Assembly: GCF_947507565.1 (NCBI RefSeq)
Contig: NC_089188.1
Coordinates: 1,984,001 to 2,048,000, forward strand
Length of the DNA stretch: 64,000 nt
Reading direction: 5' to 3'
Source: Oscarella lobularis
Taxonomy: Eukaryota > Porifera > Homoscleromorpha > Homosclerophorida > Oscarellidae
The notes beneath the pieces were generated by a model. The model did no database searches. It saw only the letters and a program-made list of their open reading frames with translations, and had not been told where the DNA came from. The first letter of the stretch is position 1; each line of letters starts with the position of its first letter. Shown here piece by piece: positions 22,753 to 35,600 of the stretch. A program made the position numbers and the translations under genes.

Positions 22753-25407
22753 TTAAAAAGGACGAGGTTGCGACTTATTTCCAATATTGCGTTTTCGTTT
22801 TCGGATATTTCGTGTCCAAATTGCGTCGTACCTTCGAATGCCCTCCGGCGGAATCCGGTCGAGATTGATCGCTCCTAGGGCTGCGCGTGCTCTTGTCCGA
22901 CTTCGGCGGAGAATAAGAATAAACCGGACTTTGTTTAGAGGAGGGAGACCCGCTAAGATCGAGCGGGGAAAACAGGGTGGAGTCGGGTCGAGACGCAACG
23001 CTCTGTAGGATTCGAGGGAAATGTGACTTTGGGCACTTGGGAATATCTGCGGACTTACTTGGCCCAAAGGACGGCTGGGAAATCGGTGAAGTAGCTTAGA
23101 GGAAAACATAGTTACGTGAAACTGTTCGACTCCTGTTTCGTTCATACCGTTTCTATATGACTTCGCAATTCCTCGTCGCGTGCTGCACTCACATTAGAAA
23201 GAAGGATGCTAAACGGGGTCCATTGCATCATCGTTCCCCCCCCTCACTCTTTCATCGAATCGGTACCTAGATCCGCTCGGCGGCGTTTTATCTGATCGCG
23301 CGGTTTCCCGACGCTCTCGCCTCGACGAGAATAGATCCTTTTCCGCGTTCCCTTTCCTCGTCTCCATCCCGTCTTCGGGTTTGGCGTCCTGTTGCGAAAT
23401 GAGTTCCTCGACGAGTTCGACGCTCTGCTGACACTGGAGTTCGATCAAAGCCCTCAATTTCCCACTCAATTCGTTACTAATATGAAGTAATCGATTAGGC
23501 CCATGAGAAGGGTCAGTGTCTACCTTGACTTTTTCATTTTGGAAGAAGTCTCTTGCTCTTCGCTCAGCATTTCTGTCAGTATCCTCAATCTTTCCTCGTA
23601 GTCTCTACATACCGCTTGGAAGGCCTTCTCTTTCTCTGCGACGTCCTTCTCCCAGTAGCGTTTCACCTGTTTCAGCTCTTCGGAACAAACAAACTTCACT
23701 TCGTCGAGCTACATAACAGACAATGTATGAAGACAATAGAGTCTATTTGCATGTGTAAAAGCTCGTTTCATTCTCTTGTGAGATGAAAACACGGAAGTAA
23801 TGCGTTTCTCCTCACCTGTGCTCTGTGCTCCTCCTTCATCCTTTCCTCGCGTTCGTTGTCCTCGTTTTGCACTTCCATTGTCCTTTTTCTAATTTGAGCT
23901 TCAAACTTAGCCGTCAGTTCCGCCTTTTGCTTCGTCAAACCAGCCAAATACTCGTCGTGTTTAAAGCTAAGTTCCTGTCGAAAATCCTCCTAACAATTTT
24001 ATATACAATCTCGTTACACGCACGCATGTTTCTCTCTCGACTCGTCACACCTGTTTCTTTTCTAATTTCTGACGCTCAATTTGTAATTCCTGAATGACCC
24101 TCTGAGTAGACGACAGCCTTTCTTCGTAATCCTAGCAAGAAAACACTCTACGCCCAACTATAAAAAGTGAATTCTATTAACCTCTATTGACTTCATGTGA
24201 TTAGATGTCTTCTCCTAAGGAAAAATCAAATTTTTGACCAGTAGACGAAAAATTGTTTCTTGTTGATACCTTTTTCTCTTGTATCAAGTCCCAATTGTCT
24301 TCTTCAACCTTCTTCCATTTGCTTTCCAAAACGGCTATCTGATTTTCCTTTTCAACCCTTTCCTACGTAAATCGTCGCTTCAAACGTTGGCACAGTGTAG
24401 AGAAATACAACCTGATAACGTACCCGTTCTAAAGTCTTTACGATTCGCTCGTTTTCCTCAGCAAAGTGAGCCACCTTTTCTCTCTCTTGATTTATTTGAG
24501 TAGCCAATTGATTTTTCTCTCGTTCAGCAATCTCAGTCTAAAAACGTCACGTGCAAAATTGAACACAGATGCATATTTTAATTGCACACCTCTTCCATTC
24601 GAAGCCTTCTAACTTGTACCAACTCCTCTTCAAAGTTTTGGCACTCCTGCCGTAACTCGTCTACTTGAATTTGAAGCTGAATACTTTCCTAGCAAAACAG
24701 GTACGTTTGATCTACTACAAATAATAGTCGAATAACCTGTTTAAATCTCTGGACTTGTTCCTCAAACTGAGCGTTTCGTTCCTGAAGCCAGCTATTCGCT
24801 TTCTTGGTCTCCTCTTCTTTCCTCTGCCATCCACAGACAATATCACCCAAAGTCTAAATTAGGACTATGATACGCACAAGAGTGTCATCCCCCCCTTAAC
24901 TAACTACAGTATACCTTCTCCAACTGTCCAATCATCGTATCTCTTTTCTTATTTACAGACAAAGCTACAGCCAGCTGCTGTTCCACGAACAGAACTTTTC
25001 TTTCCAGCTCGTACACTTTTTCTTCGCACATCTGCACACAAACGTATCTAACGGAGCTTTCTAGATATCGCTCCTGTTGCCACTTTTCTCCTTAGTCGCT
25101 CTCTTTCTAGATTTTGCGTCAAGATTTTCTGATCTCCTCGAGGCGGTGTCAAACTAAGACTTTCCAGCAGCGAAGCGGAACTGTCTCGAAACTGCAACGA
25201 GAACGGTTGCTTTGGAAGAAGCTTGTCTGTATCTGTTTCGCTCTCGTCCGTTCCGAACAGAGGGGGAGAAGAGCCGAGGAGATTTCTCAACTGCGAGCGA
25301 ATCTCCGTCATTTGAGCTACGCTCGACAATTCTTCTTCCTTCTCGAAACTTCCTCTTTCTCTTTCGAATGCTTCGCTCTTGCGACTCGCTTCGGAAGACG
25401 ACGCCAT
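22753..25407 (-). CDS. CNTROB: Centrobin-like centriolar coiled-coil protein
   Basis: The chosen start (25407) gives MASSSEASRKSEAFERE, then MTEIRSQLRNLLGSS. About ten short exons encode almost continuous coiled coil. The segment EQQLAVAL..NKKRDTMIGQLEKTLGDIV..GW (about 24800-25000) is strikingly like human centrobin. Later exons (23480-24200) read as Glu/Lys/Gln-rich heptads ending near KLRALIELQCQQSVELVEEL, then a disordered basic tail ending KSQPRPF* at 22753. Centrobin localises to daughter centrioles and promotes centriole elongation. An in-frame upstream ATG exists at about 25480, but the nearer one is favoured. NOP16 diverges from the other side of a 73-bp gap, and MBNL converges 121 bp from the 3' end. 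Confidence 0.75.
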
Positions 25408-25480
25408 CGAAAAAACGACAAGACAACATACGGGAAGGCGAGCTGGAGTGTCGTAGTAAAGTGGACGTGGCCGTAGCATC
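25408..25480. promoter_or_regulatory. Shared bidirectional promoter of centrobin and NOP16 (inferred)
   Basis: The 73 bp between divergent start codons contain GC-rich sequence around GTGGACGTGGCCG. Inferred from spacing only. Confidence 0.45.
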
Positions 25481-26415
25481 ATGGCGAGTGCGCGGACACG
25501 CAAAGCGAGAAAGCGAGTGAAAGCGCGCTCGACGAAGCCTGCGTTCAAGCAAAAACGAAAAAATCGAAAGCTGAAGTTTGAGTGAGATACGATGTTGTGT
25601 AGCTACACTGTAATGCAATCTGAATCACGTCTCTTGCGCTTCGTAGAGGCCCGATTGGCGATGCATACGATTCGAAGAAGACGCTTCGGGAGAACTTCAA
25701 AGCGATGGGACTCGTACTCGATCCGAATGAGCCGACCGATGTACGTTCGTGATAAGCTGCAAAGGCGTCTCCTCGAAAAAATGACGAGGGTCCCCGGTAG
25801 TGCCCTGTTATGTCACGTTGGTTTGCGGCGTCCATGAGATCATGTGATTAGCGTTAAGGTGTAGACATGTGGTGTAGATAAGTCCGCAAAAAGGAAGGGC
25901 GTCTCCTCGAAAAAATGCCTATTATGTAACAGAGCCGTGTGAGCTGGACATGGCGTCCATAATGGATGTCGCAGCTCTCTACGGCTCTGGTTACGTAGAG
26001 TTTTGGTCTGGCCTCTGTCAAAGTCCCGGCACATTCGTTGCTGACCTATTTCCTTTATTAGGGTAACAGGACAAAGACAAGTGTTGTGGAAGGTTAGACA
26101 GAGTAGGCTAATACAATTAATTATACTAGATATTCGTTTTCTTTGTCAGCTTTGGAACAAGATGCCGCCTCTAGGCAGAGGAAAGGGCCCAGCCCACGGC
26201 ACATTGCTCCCGGTGAAGCCAAGTTCCTTTCTGATCTCATCCAGAAATATGGCACAAACTACGAAGTTTCACTTCCAAGGAAGCTTTGCGCCATTACGGT
26301 TTGACCTTGTTTTTATTTATAGGCAATGGCTCGTGACGAGTCCAACCGGTACCAACACACACCGAATCAAATTCAACGAAAATGCAGAGCGTTTTTGGAG
26401 CGGCAGCAGTCCTGA
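25481..26415 (+). CDS. NOP16: Nucleolar protein 16, ribosome biogenesis factor
   Basis: Exon 1 (25481-25581) begins MASARTRKARKRVKARSTK, a basic N-terminus. Exon 2 (25647-25740) reads GDAYDSKKTLRENFKAMGLV then LDPNEPTD, matching the NOP16 core. A short middle exon near 26061-26091 (GNRTKTSVVE) leads into LEQDAASRQRK..LSDLIQKYGTNYE (about 26155-26265). The last exon, AMARDESNRYQHTPNQIQRK, ends at 26415 with LERQQS*. The AMARD..N..QHTP.QI motif is diagnostic. An exon between 25740 and 26060 (around ELDMASIMDVAALYGSG) is possible but not phased. The protein acts in the nucleolus in 60S subunit assembly. The intron repeats GGCGTCTCCTCGAAAAAATG at about 25766 and 25902. Confidence 0.82.
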
Positions 26416-26665
26416 GAATGCATTGTATTTAATACATTCTACAGTGCACAAACGCCGCAACAAGAAAATACACTACTAGAACTACTGTAAGAAACTAGTC
26501 AACCCCCGTTTACAGCTAGACTATACAGTCGTTGAGCTTTGCACGCTTTTTTTCTCACAAATAATAATAACAACACAATCAGCACGACCCCCTTTGTTTC
26601 CAAAAGACTGACTAATGATTTTCTGGATACTTAGTCTTACGTGTTCGCTGTACATCCAGTTCACG

Positions 26666-29600
26666 TTACTTTTTGCCATGGTCCCCGTTGTCGTCGTCGT
26701 CGTCGTCGTCGTCGCCATCGTCGTCCGCTTCGCCGATCGTTTCGTCGTTTCGCACTTGGCCGGGACTGTCGCTCGGAATATTGTCAATCTGGTCCAAATT
26801 GTCGATCGACGTCGTTTTCGTCGGTCGCGAGAATTCCACGCGAGTCCTCGACTTGTCGCGCGCCCACGTAACGCGTTCCGGCGACGATTGGTCCGGCTCC
26901 GACTGGTCCGCACCCGACGACGTCCCGCCGTAGGACTGACTGTTGTGGTACTGACTCATCTCCGGTACGGTCCCGTCAAGCGCTCCCGTCGGACTCTCGC
27001 TTTCGGGAACGTCATCGTCGACCATCGGCTCCGCTTCGTCTTGCTCCTTTATATGAAAATAGAATGCTCTCTGATAAAGAAACGCGTGCATTTCTTACGT
27101 CTTCCGGTAGTAAATCGTAGGCTTTTGTAAGTGTCTGTCTGGCGCTGTTCGACCGTTCCAGAAAATATCTATTTCGGATTATGGCTAGGAGCTGTAGAAG
27201 ATATTATAATGTATTCGTACCCGTTGGACGATTCGTTTGACTGCGCTGGCGGAGACCAGTTGTTGTACGAATATGAGTGACCGTAGGGACGCTAAAGAAA
27301 GGACTTGACCGACGAAGAAACTGAACTATATTTCTTACTTTGTCGAGTTCGTCTCCTAGCCAATCGACTGACGCTTTAAAAGGTCGGTAAATGGACTCGT
27401 CTTTGAGAAGTTCATTCGCCACTCGAGATCTGAGAAAAAGTGAACAGGATCGGAGAAAAGCGCTCATTGAGGAAATTCAACGTACGTTGTGAACAGATTG
27501 ACAAGCATTTTGATGCACTGGTACGATCTCTTCGGCTGGTTATTTGTTGATCTGCGAATTATATCCAAGATACCGTCAAGCTGATCTTCTTGGAATCCTA
27601 AGGAAAAGAGATATCTCCGCCGACAGTATAGCTCTCGTTTGCACGCACCTCTGACGCAGTTTAGGAGACGAGCATGCTGCCAGGAGTCGTCCAGCATGAG
27701 CATACAGTAGAGCAAATCCAAGTAGGGTCGGAGTTCGTACGCGTACGCGTACGTAATCTACGACGCGCGGTACTCTAGCAAACATTCTCGCGTGCCCCCG
27801 AAAAACGAACCTGATAGAGCAATTCGGTTAAAACCATGCGCGACATCGTAGGATTTTCCCAACAAAGAAACTAGGGAGGGAAAAAACGAAATGAAACTAC
27901 GATGTGGGGAGAACGTCGGAGAGACGACGAACTTGAAATAATTGCAAAGTGTCTTCAGCAGCAGCGTTTTCGCTAATGACCTTTTTCAGATACCTAAAAA
28001 AGTGACGTCACATATCGAAGGCACAAAAGCGAAACATACTTCTGATTCTCAAACAAAGCCTCGACAATTTCTGGGTGCATTGCCTCCGGCTGAGACAGCT
28101 CGTAGAACGGATTTGGAGCCGGTTCGGCTTCCTACAGATCAAAGTAGCAAATCTCATCGACGATTATATCATAGGCTGCGTTGCAACCTTGACGCAATGC
28201 TGCATGTGACGGGATACGTCGTAGCAACGCACGAGCACCGACACGACGCTATACAGACGCGACAAATCGGTCGCGTGGTGCCGGTAGCCAATCAGAGCGG
28301 GACCCTCGCCCAAAGCGAGCGCTATGAATAAGGCCGGTACGCGCATTTTCAGCAATTGAGAACGCTGAGAAGAAAAAGCTCGTTTCCGTAAGCGGACGTG
28401 GGGGAGAGGGTTCTCACTGACCTCGGCATGAGAGAAAGAGCAGTACGTCAGAAAGAAGTAGAAATACTGGCTGATGTGACGCTCGTGTTCGCCCACTTCC
28501 TTGTTTAGGAGATTGAGAACGGCTTCTACGATGCAGTCGCTAAGGGTTTGATCTTCGCGAGACGTCGGAGCTGTGAAGGCAATAGTAAATTTTTCGTCTA
28601 AGCTAATCGCTCTTCTTTACCTCCAATAATGTCAGAGGAGGCAGGACCGTAGACAGGCGAGTGATTGACGTAGGGGCCGTCGTTGTGGGAAAAGTAAGCA
28701 AGGTAGGCAAGAAGGCGACTAAAAGCCGTGCGAACCTAAAGCACAAAGAAGTGACTAGGCATCCCCCCTCCCATATCTCTCCCTCACTTCTTGATTGGGA
28801 CACTCGAGGAGATACTCCACGAAGCGTTCCGGATGGCGAAAGAGCGCCGATGTAGCAAACCAGAAACGCATATACTTACTGCACTTGAGCAACGACAGGA
28901 GACTGTTGACCCATTCGCCGGCCAATCCTCGTATCGCCTTTTTCGTTCGAAGGCCGTAGGAAAGCAAGAAATTCGTCAAGAGCTTTAAAACGAGCATGAC
29001 CAATTTCTCCTGCGTTTCCTTCTGCAAGAAATCCGATCGTTATAGAGAAATCGATATTAGATTGAGTCAATGATTCGGTTACCATCGGCTCGACGACAGT
29101 GAGAGGGGCGACCGAATCGACGAGGCTTCTCATGAAACGAAAATTTTCTATACTGAACAACGCCTTCAGATGCATAAATTCGAGATTTTCTTTCTGTATT
29201 CCGCGCTCGATTGCGCCGGCAAGAACAGGCAGTTTTCCCGCATCGCTGTTGACCGCCTCTGCGAAAAAAAGATTCGTCGTGCGGCGAGAAAAGACGCTAA
29301 TTCGCGAACCGGTGAAGGGCGAATCGACGCGTTCGTAGAACAGCAGGTAGCCGTTCCACCAGCGCTTCTGACGACGATACTGCATCCTAAACAATCGCGT
29401 TTATGCGAGTTCAAACCCTAAAACGGTTCTCTCTTTTCACCTTTTCGTAACGTGGTCGTACGTCTCGCCGACGAATTCGCCACCGAAGCATTGAGCTTTC
29501 AATTCCTAGATAAAACCAGGAGTGCGCAGGAGGCCTTTCTTTCTCTAAAAAACAAACGCACCTCGTCGTCGTCCATCTTCGCTTCGGACACTTCGCCGTC

Positions 29601-32600
29601 TTCAAATTTGTACCACTGAGCCCCACTTTCGCCCAACCTGAAACCAACACCAGTGTCAAAAAAAAAGATATCATCTGATAAAGAAAAACCTCTGCATTAT
29701 GAAACTGTAGTAGTGGCCTCCGCTTGCCTGGCCGCTGTGTACGACGACGCCAGCAAGACTGTACTTAGTGCATTGCTTATTCTTCTCGTCTCCCACGTCG
29801 CTTTTTTCTCTCTCGTCGTCGCCTTCGTCGTCGCTGTTCACGTCGACGCGTTCGCCTTCGATTTTCGCCAGGCCGTCGACAGTGTACGGTTCCATGTCGA
29901 GTTCGCGCGGAACTTCCATGTAGTCGTTGAATTTGACAGCGCAGTCACTGGACGTGGTATAAAACGCGAGGCAATATAGTGTACGAAAGCTCTATTACCG
30001 TTCCCAATCGTAGCCGAATCGTTTGAGCTGTATCATCAGCACAGGAGGCAACGATTTGATGCACATTCTCTTCACCGTGTCAACCTGCAACAGGCGCGCA
30101 TTTTCTCTAAGAAATCGAAGGAGGAAACGACGCGGCGGACCTTTCTGTTGCATTTCTCGCAGAAATACGCGTTATCGCCCTCGAGCAAATCGCCTTTGAC
30201 GTACTGCTCCAACGACTCGAGGAGATGACCGTGATAGCGAATGTCCACGGAGAGCGACATGAATTTCTCCTCGCGAGCGTATCGGTGCGGACAGCCTTTG
30301 CAAATTTTCTGATCGGCAAAAGAACCGCCGAGAACCTTCGACACGATTTCCTCGTGACCCAACGTTTTCAAGCCCTCGTCTATGCAGTCCACAACGCCGT
30401 TGAAGAACTCCATGGCGTCCTGTTGTTCGCGCACGTTCACCGGCCGATCGCCCATTCTACACAGCAAAGAGCGCTGAAGGAAAGGAAGAAACGCCTATAC
30501 GGATTTTCGTACCTGAACGCTTTCCAGAGACCCCGTGGCGTGTAATACTGAAGGCGACTCTTCATCAAATGACCGAAAATGCATTGGACTTGCTTCACGA
30601 CGCCCAAGCGATACGCCTTGATGTTGTCCGCGCTGTTGCCCCCCCTTTCCGCCGTTCCATCGTCGCCGTCTACTTTTTCGTTTAGACGCTGCACGACCCA
30701 AAAAGCGATGAGACTTTTTCTCGATTCGCTTTTCTCGCGCGAACGCACCTGATTTTTTTCGTTCTTTTCGTCGACGAACGACGGCTCCTCTTCTTCGCCT
30801 TCTTTCCACAGGCCTTTGACTTTGAGAATGCCGTCTCGCACCGAGGGAACCATAAACAGCTACGAGAGGAAGAAATCCTAAAAATGCAGGCAGAGAATCA
30901 AAAGGGAAAAAAAACCATTTGCAAAACGGAATTCATGTAGCACGTGGCTCCGGCATTTTTTAGTCCAACAAAACCACGGATCGGTCTAGCGCCAATGGGA
31001 GGCATGTATTCCCACTCCATCAACGGCATTTCGTGTTCTAGAATTCAAAATAGCCCATTAGACGCCCAGACTACAATAATAATAAGTAGCTGTCTATATT
31101 TCATTTAGCGAAACCTCTTCGATTATTCGGTGGTGCTTACCAGAGTAGAAAAGTTCGTCCTGAAGCTGGCAGAGTCGTTCCATATTAGGAATGCAGTTGC
31201 AGCACAAGACGACAAGTAGATCATAGGCAGCAAGTTGCGTAGAATGCGACGAACAAATCACGTGCATCGACTCAGAGGGAAGATGAGCTGCAAAAAAGTG
31301 TTCATTCGCAAAAGGGGATAAGAAATCCCTTAGCCTCGCGCCAACTCACAGACTCCCTTTTTGTAGAGACTGAGCTGCTTCGACGCCGGGCAGAGAAACT
31401 CTTCGACGAGCTCCTGGACGAGGTTCTCGCCCCCATTTTCTGCTGATCCGAGTCGACGCTTCACTTCTTCCGGTTGAAATTGCAACAGTTCTTTCGCAAT
31501 TTTTAAGCGACCTTCGAGAAGAGTATCTTCGACTGTCGTACAGCCTCGAGACGACTGGAAGTCAGCCTGGTGAGGAGTTAGGAGTTTCAATGGATGTGTC
31601 GTCTCCTGGGGCTTACTTTGACTTTTTTCAGCCACTCCACTTCGAGTTTCAGTTTGTGATAGGCGTCGAAAGCAAACGCCTCCGTCTGCCGCACATTGCT
31701 TAGCAATCTGAAGGCAAGAAATAATCCATTCTATTTTACCGTCAAAAAATGCCTGCTTACTTGCAAAGAAGAGTGAAATATTCGGAAGAAGACCGTTCGT
31801 TCTCCGAAACTACAGTCTAGCACACAAATGTATAAAACAAGGAGTAACGTATCGAAACTTACGGATAGATCAGTGAACAAGAGCGTGAGAAGGAAACGAA
31901 GAGGGTTCGGCGTCGTGGAGCATCGAGTCACCATGAGGAAAAGTTGATCACAGACAGTGAGCCGAAGAGGCCTAAAAGCGCACGTCGTGCAAATTTTTCC
32001 CCTTCGCGCATTTCAGAACGTTCACCTGTTTCTACTCATTAGCAATAGGTCTATAATAAACGTCTGCCAGTCGCGCTCTTTGATCAAGGATTCCTGCAAG
32101 TTGGGCTGAAGTGCGAGTAGAGTGGAAAGCACCTAGTGTCCAGATTTGAGATCTTTACAGCACCGGGGTGGCTCCACCACTTACCTCCAAAGATTCTTTA
32201 CAAAGTGAAGCGCTCTCTGAATCAATGGGTTTCTAGACAGAAAAGAGAGAATAAAAAAACGCGACTATAGGATTGACGTCGCCGCACCGATTCCATGGCC
32301 TTGTGAATCGCGTCCACTGACGCCTTGGCTAAGTGAGCGGCTCCCGCCGCCGCGCTCCAGGCGAACCGCTGTATACAACAAACCGTTTCTAAAGTGACTA
32401 GATTCACGTCGTCTAAAACCTACGCGAGAAACAAGAAAAAATGAAGAAAAAATTATTACGAGATATTGTAACGCACTGTCTTTGAAGCCGATTGGCCTAT
32501 CCAGTTGACAATCTGTCTCAGTAGTAAGTCCGAATGAATGCTAGGTAGGTGCAAAAGCGCTTCGCGTAGCTGTTCGACTCGGCCGCACGCGGCCGCCTCT

Positions 32601-35600
32601 TTCGTTGGACTTTCACTGGTCAACTCCTTCGCCCAATGAAACGCTTGAACCATTCCGAGCGATGCGAGAAAGAGACGCAGCAGTCTTATAGTCACATGAT
32701 AAATCGATCTTGAAAGAAGGGAGAATTTTACGAAAGTCATTCGCTAGTTTTATTGGAAATAAACTCACTTTCTCGTGTTCACGTCGGCGTCCTTGACGAA
32801 ATCGGGACTCTCCAGCAATTTCAGAAGCAGTCGAATGCCCCCGTTTTCGATGAACCAAAGCTGAAACGAATCCGATTGCTCGTCGTCGGGAGACGACGTC
32901 GCAGGAAGAAGAAGCGACTGCAAAACCTAGATAGAAAGAGAAAAGATACGTCAATATCTCCCACGGGTAAGAGTCGTAATTTTCCGCACCTCTAGATGAT
33001 AGAGTGTGTGAAGCGGAGGAAGTTGAAAACACATCTCCTCGAGTTGCTTAAAACCTCCTTTGTCTTTGCACTGACAAATTTTCTCGAGTATTTTCTGATC
33101 GGACGGAATCAAGTCCAACAGTTCGCGCGCCCTGTCGCGAAGAATGGACGCGTTCAACTGGCTTCCCATCTGACCAATTTGAAGGAGAAGCGAACAGTGT
33201 TTCGGATCCCTAGCCATTATCTGAACAGCAAAGCGACGCTAGAACGATTTTAGTACGAAAACGGGAGCGTATACCACTCCAGGAAGACTTTGCTCTGTCT
33301 CGGAACTCGAAGTGCTGTCAAAAAGAGTCGGTGGCGAATTCGTCGACGAATCGGAAGAGGAATCCTGAGACGGCGATCCGTGTCGTTTATAACGAATTTT
33401 CGCGGACAAAACCTGAAAAGAAATTCAGAGGGAGTCCGCCTTGGCTACTTTCCCCACTCACCGCTCTCTCTCGAATCGAAAGCTGGTGCATCAGTCGGCG
33501 ATCTTCCACCGGATTCACCACCTCTCCGTTGAGAAATAAATCGATTTTGATTCCCTGCGACGACGACCCTTTTTTCCTATAATAACGAAAATCTAATGCC
33601 CACTCTCCCCAAACTTTCTTTCCCCGTACAATCGTATGATCTTGCGACGCAACGCTCCTAAAGATTCGTTGCCGTGCGTCGACACTTCCAAATCCTCCTG
33701 TCGTCCCGACGGAAGAGGAAAGCGCACGGTCAACATGATGTGTTTCCCAAGCGACGACCTGAGTTATTCGAGATCGTCGTATATCCAATAATGACAATAC
33801 GCCTCTCTCCCTCTCGCTTTCTTACTTTCCGTGGGGCAGAAACGTTCTCTCGCCTTTGTGAGCGTCGTCGCATTGGGCGATGTATTCTCGAAGAAGCGTC
33901 AGACAGCGGACCATTTGAGTGACGTGCACGTGCCGTTCGGGCGCCTCAAGACGAACTTTCAGCACTTCGAAAGACGTCTCGAGATGCTCGAAACATTTTC
34001 CTATGAAATCTACGTGAATGGCCACCTGTAGAGAGACAACAAAAGCGAAACGATCAATAAAAACCCACTCTGTTCTCCTCTCGTCATTGGCTCACTTGAC
34101 GGGTCAATAGAGTAGGCGAGAGATGAGTGTGAACGTCTTTCATGAGTTCTATTGCCTTGAACACGATTTCATCAGCGCCACATAGAATCACCTAGAGAAT
34201 TGAAAATCCTAGCAAAGGGCCTAAGGAGCCTACATATGTATGACAAAGTAAGGAATACATATACAAGATGATGATGCACAGGGTTCTGCCGAGAATTTTT
34301 TCAGTGTGGGAAGAAGGTCTGGAAAATTGTCCAAGACACTTTTATGAATCGTCTAAGGCAAAATTGTCTTGGACCATTTTCAAAACTGTCTTGGACCATA
34401 TTTAAAACCATTTTAAAAATTGTCTTGAACGTTCGAACGGGAAGAAGGCAAAGGCATACGGAGAAGGCAAAGGCATAGGGAGAAGGCAAAAGGCATAGGA
34501 GAAGGCAAAAGGCATAGGAGAAGGCAAAAGGCATAGGGAAAAGGCAAAAGGCATAGGAGAAGGCAAAAGGCATAGGAGAAGGCAAAGGCATAGGAGAAGG
34601 CAAAAGGCATAGGGAGAAGGCAAAAGGCATAGGGAAAAGGCAAAAGGCATAGGGACAAGGCAAAGGGCATAGGAGAAGGCAAAAGGCATAGGGACAAGGC
34701 AAAAGGCATAGGGACAAGGCAAAAGGCATAGGGACAAGGCAAAGGGCATAGGGAGAAGGCAAAGGGCATAGGGACAAGGCAAAAGGCATAGGGACAAGGC
34801 AAAAGGCATAGGGAAAAGGCAAAAGGCATAGGGACAAGGCAAAAGGAATAGGGAGAAGGCAAAGGGCATAGGAGAAGGCAAAAGGCATAGGGACAAGGCA
34901 AAAGGCATAGGGAGAAGGCAAAAGGCATAGGGACAAGGCAAAAGGCATAGGGAGAAGGCAAAAGGCATAGGGAAAAGGCAAAAGGCATAGGGACAAGGCA
35001 AAAGGCATAGGGAGAAGGCAAAGGGCATAGGGAGAAGGCAAAGGGCATAGGGAGAAGGCAAAAGGCATAGGGACAAGGCAAAAGGCATAGGGAAAAGGCA
35101 AAAGGCATAGGGAAAAGGCAAAAGGCATAGGAGAAGGCAAAAGGCATAGGGAAAAGGCAAAAAGAATAGGAAGAAGGCAAAAGGCATAGGAGAAGGCAAA
35201 AGGCATAGGAGAAGGCAAAAGGCATAGGAGAAGGCAAAAGGCATAGGGACAAGGCAAAAGGCATAGGGACAAGGCAAAAGGCATAGGGACAAGGCAAAAG
35301 GAATAGGGAGAAGGCAAAAGGCATAGGAGAAGGCAAAAGGCATAGGACAAGGCAAAAGGAATAGGGAGAAGGCAAAGGCATAGGGAGAAGGCAAAAGGCA
35401 TAGGAGAAGGCAAAGGGAATAGGAGAAGGCAAAAGGCATAGGGACAAGGCAAAAGGCATAACGTTTTAGTAGTGTATGGGTCGGCGATAGGCGAGTGAGG
35501 GTCGGGGCCGACCCATGCCGACCCACGTGGGCAGAACCCTGGATGCATATGGGGAGTCTTTCTGTTTTTTTGCCGTACCTTCCATATGTAGTCGATTCCG

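Noticed and set aside
25766-25922. Repeated GGCGTCTCCTCGAAAAAATG in NOP16 intron as a regulatory or mobile element
   Set aside because: Only two partly diverged copies are seen with no defined ends; it is more likely a small local duplication.
26615-27130. Plus-strand frame with poly-Val/Arg
   Set aside because: It is antisense to the acidic Asp-rich C-terminal exon of USP9X.
34441-35460. Regular repeats resembling a CRISPR array
   Set aside because: Units are contiguous with no unique spacers, and the context is an animal nuclear intron. It is a minisatellite.
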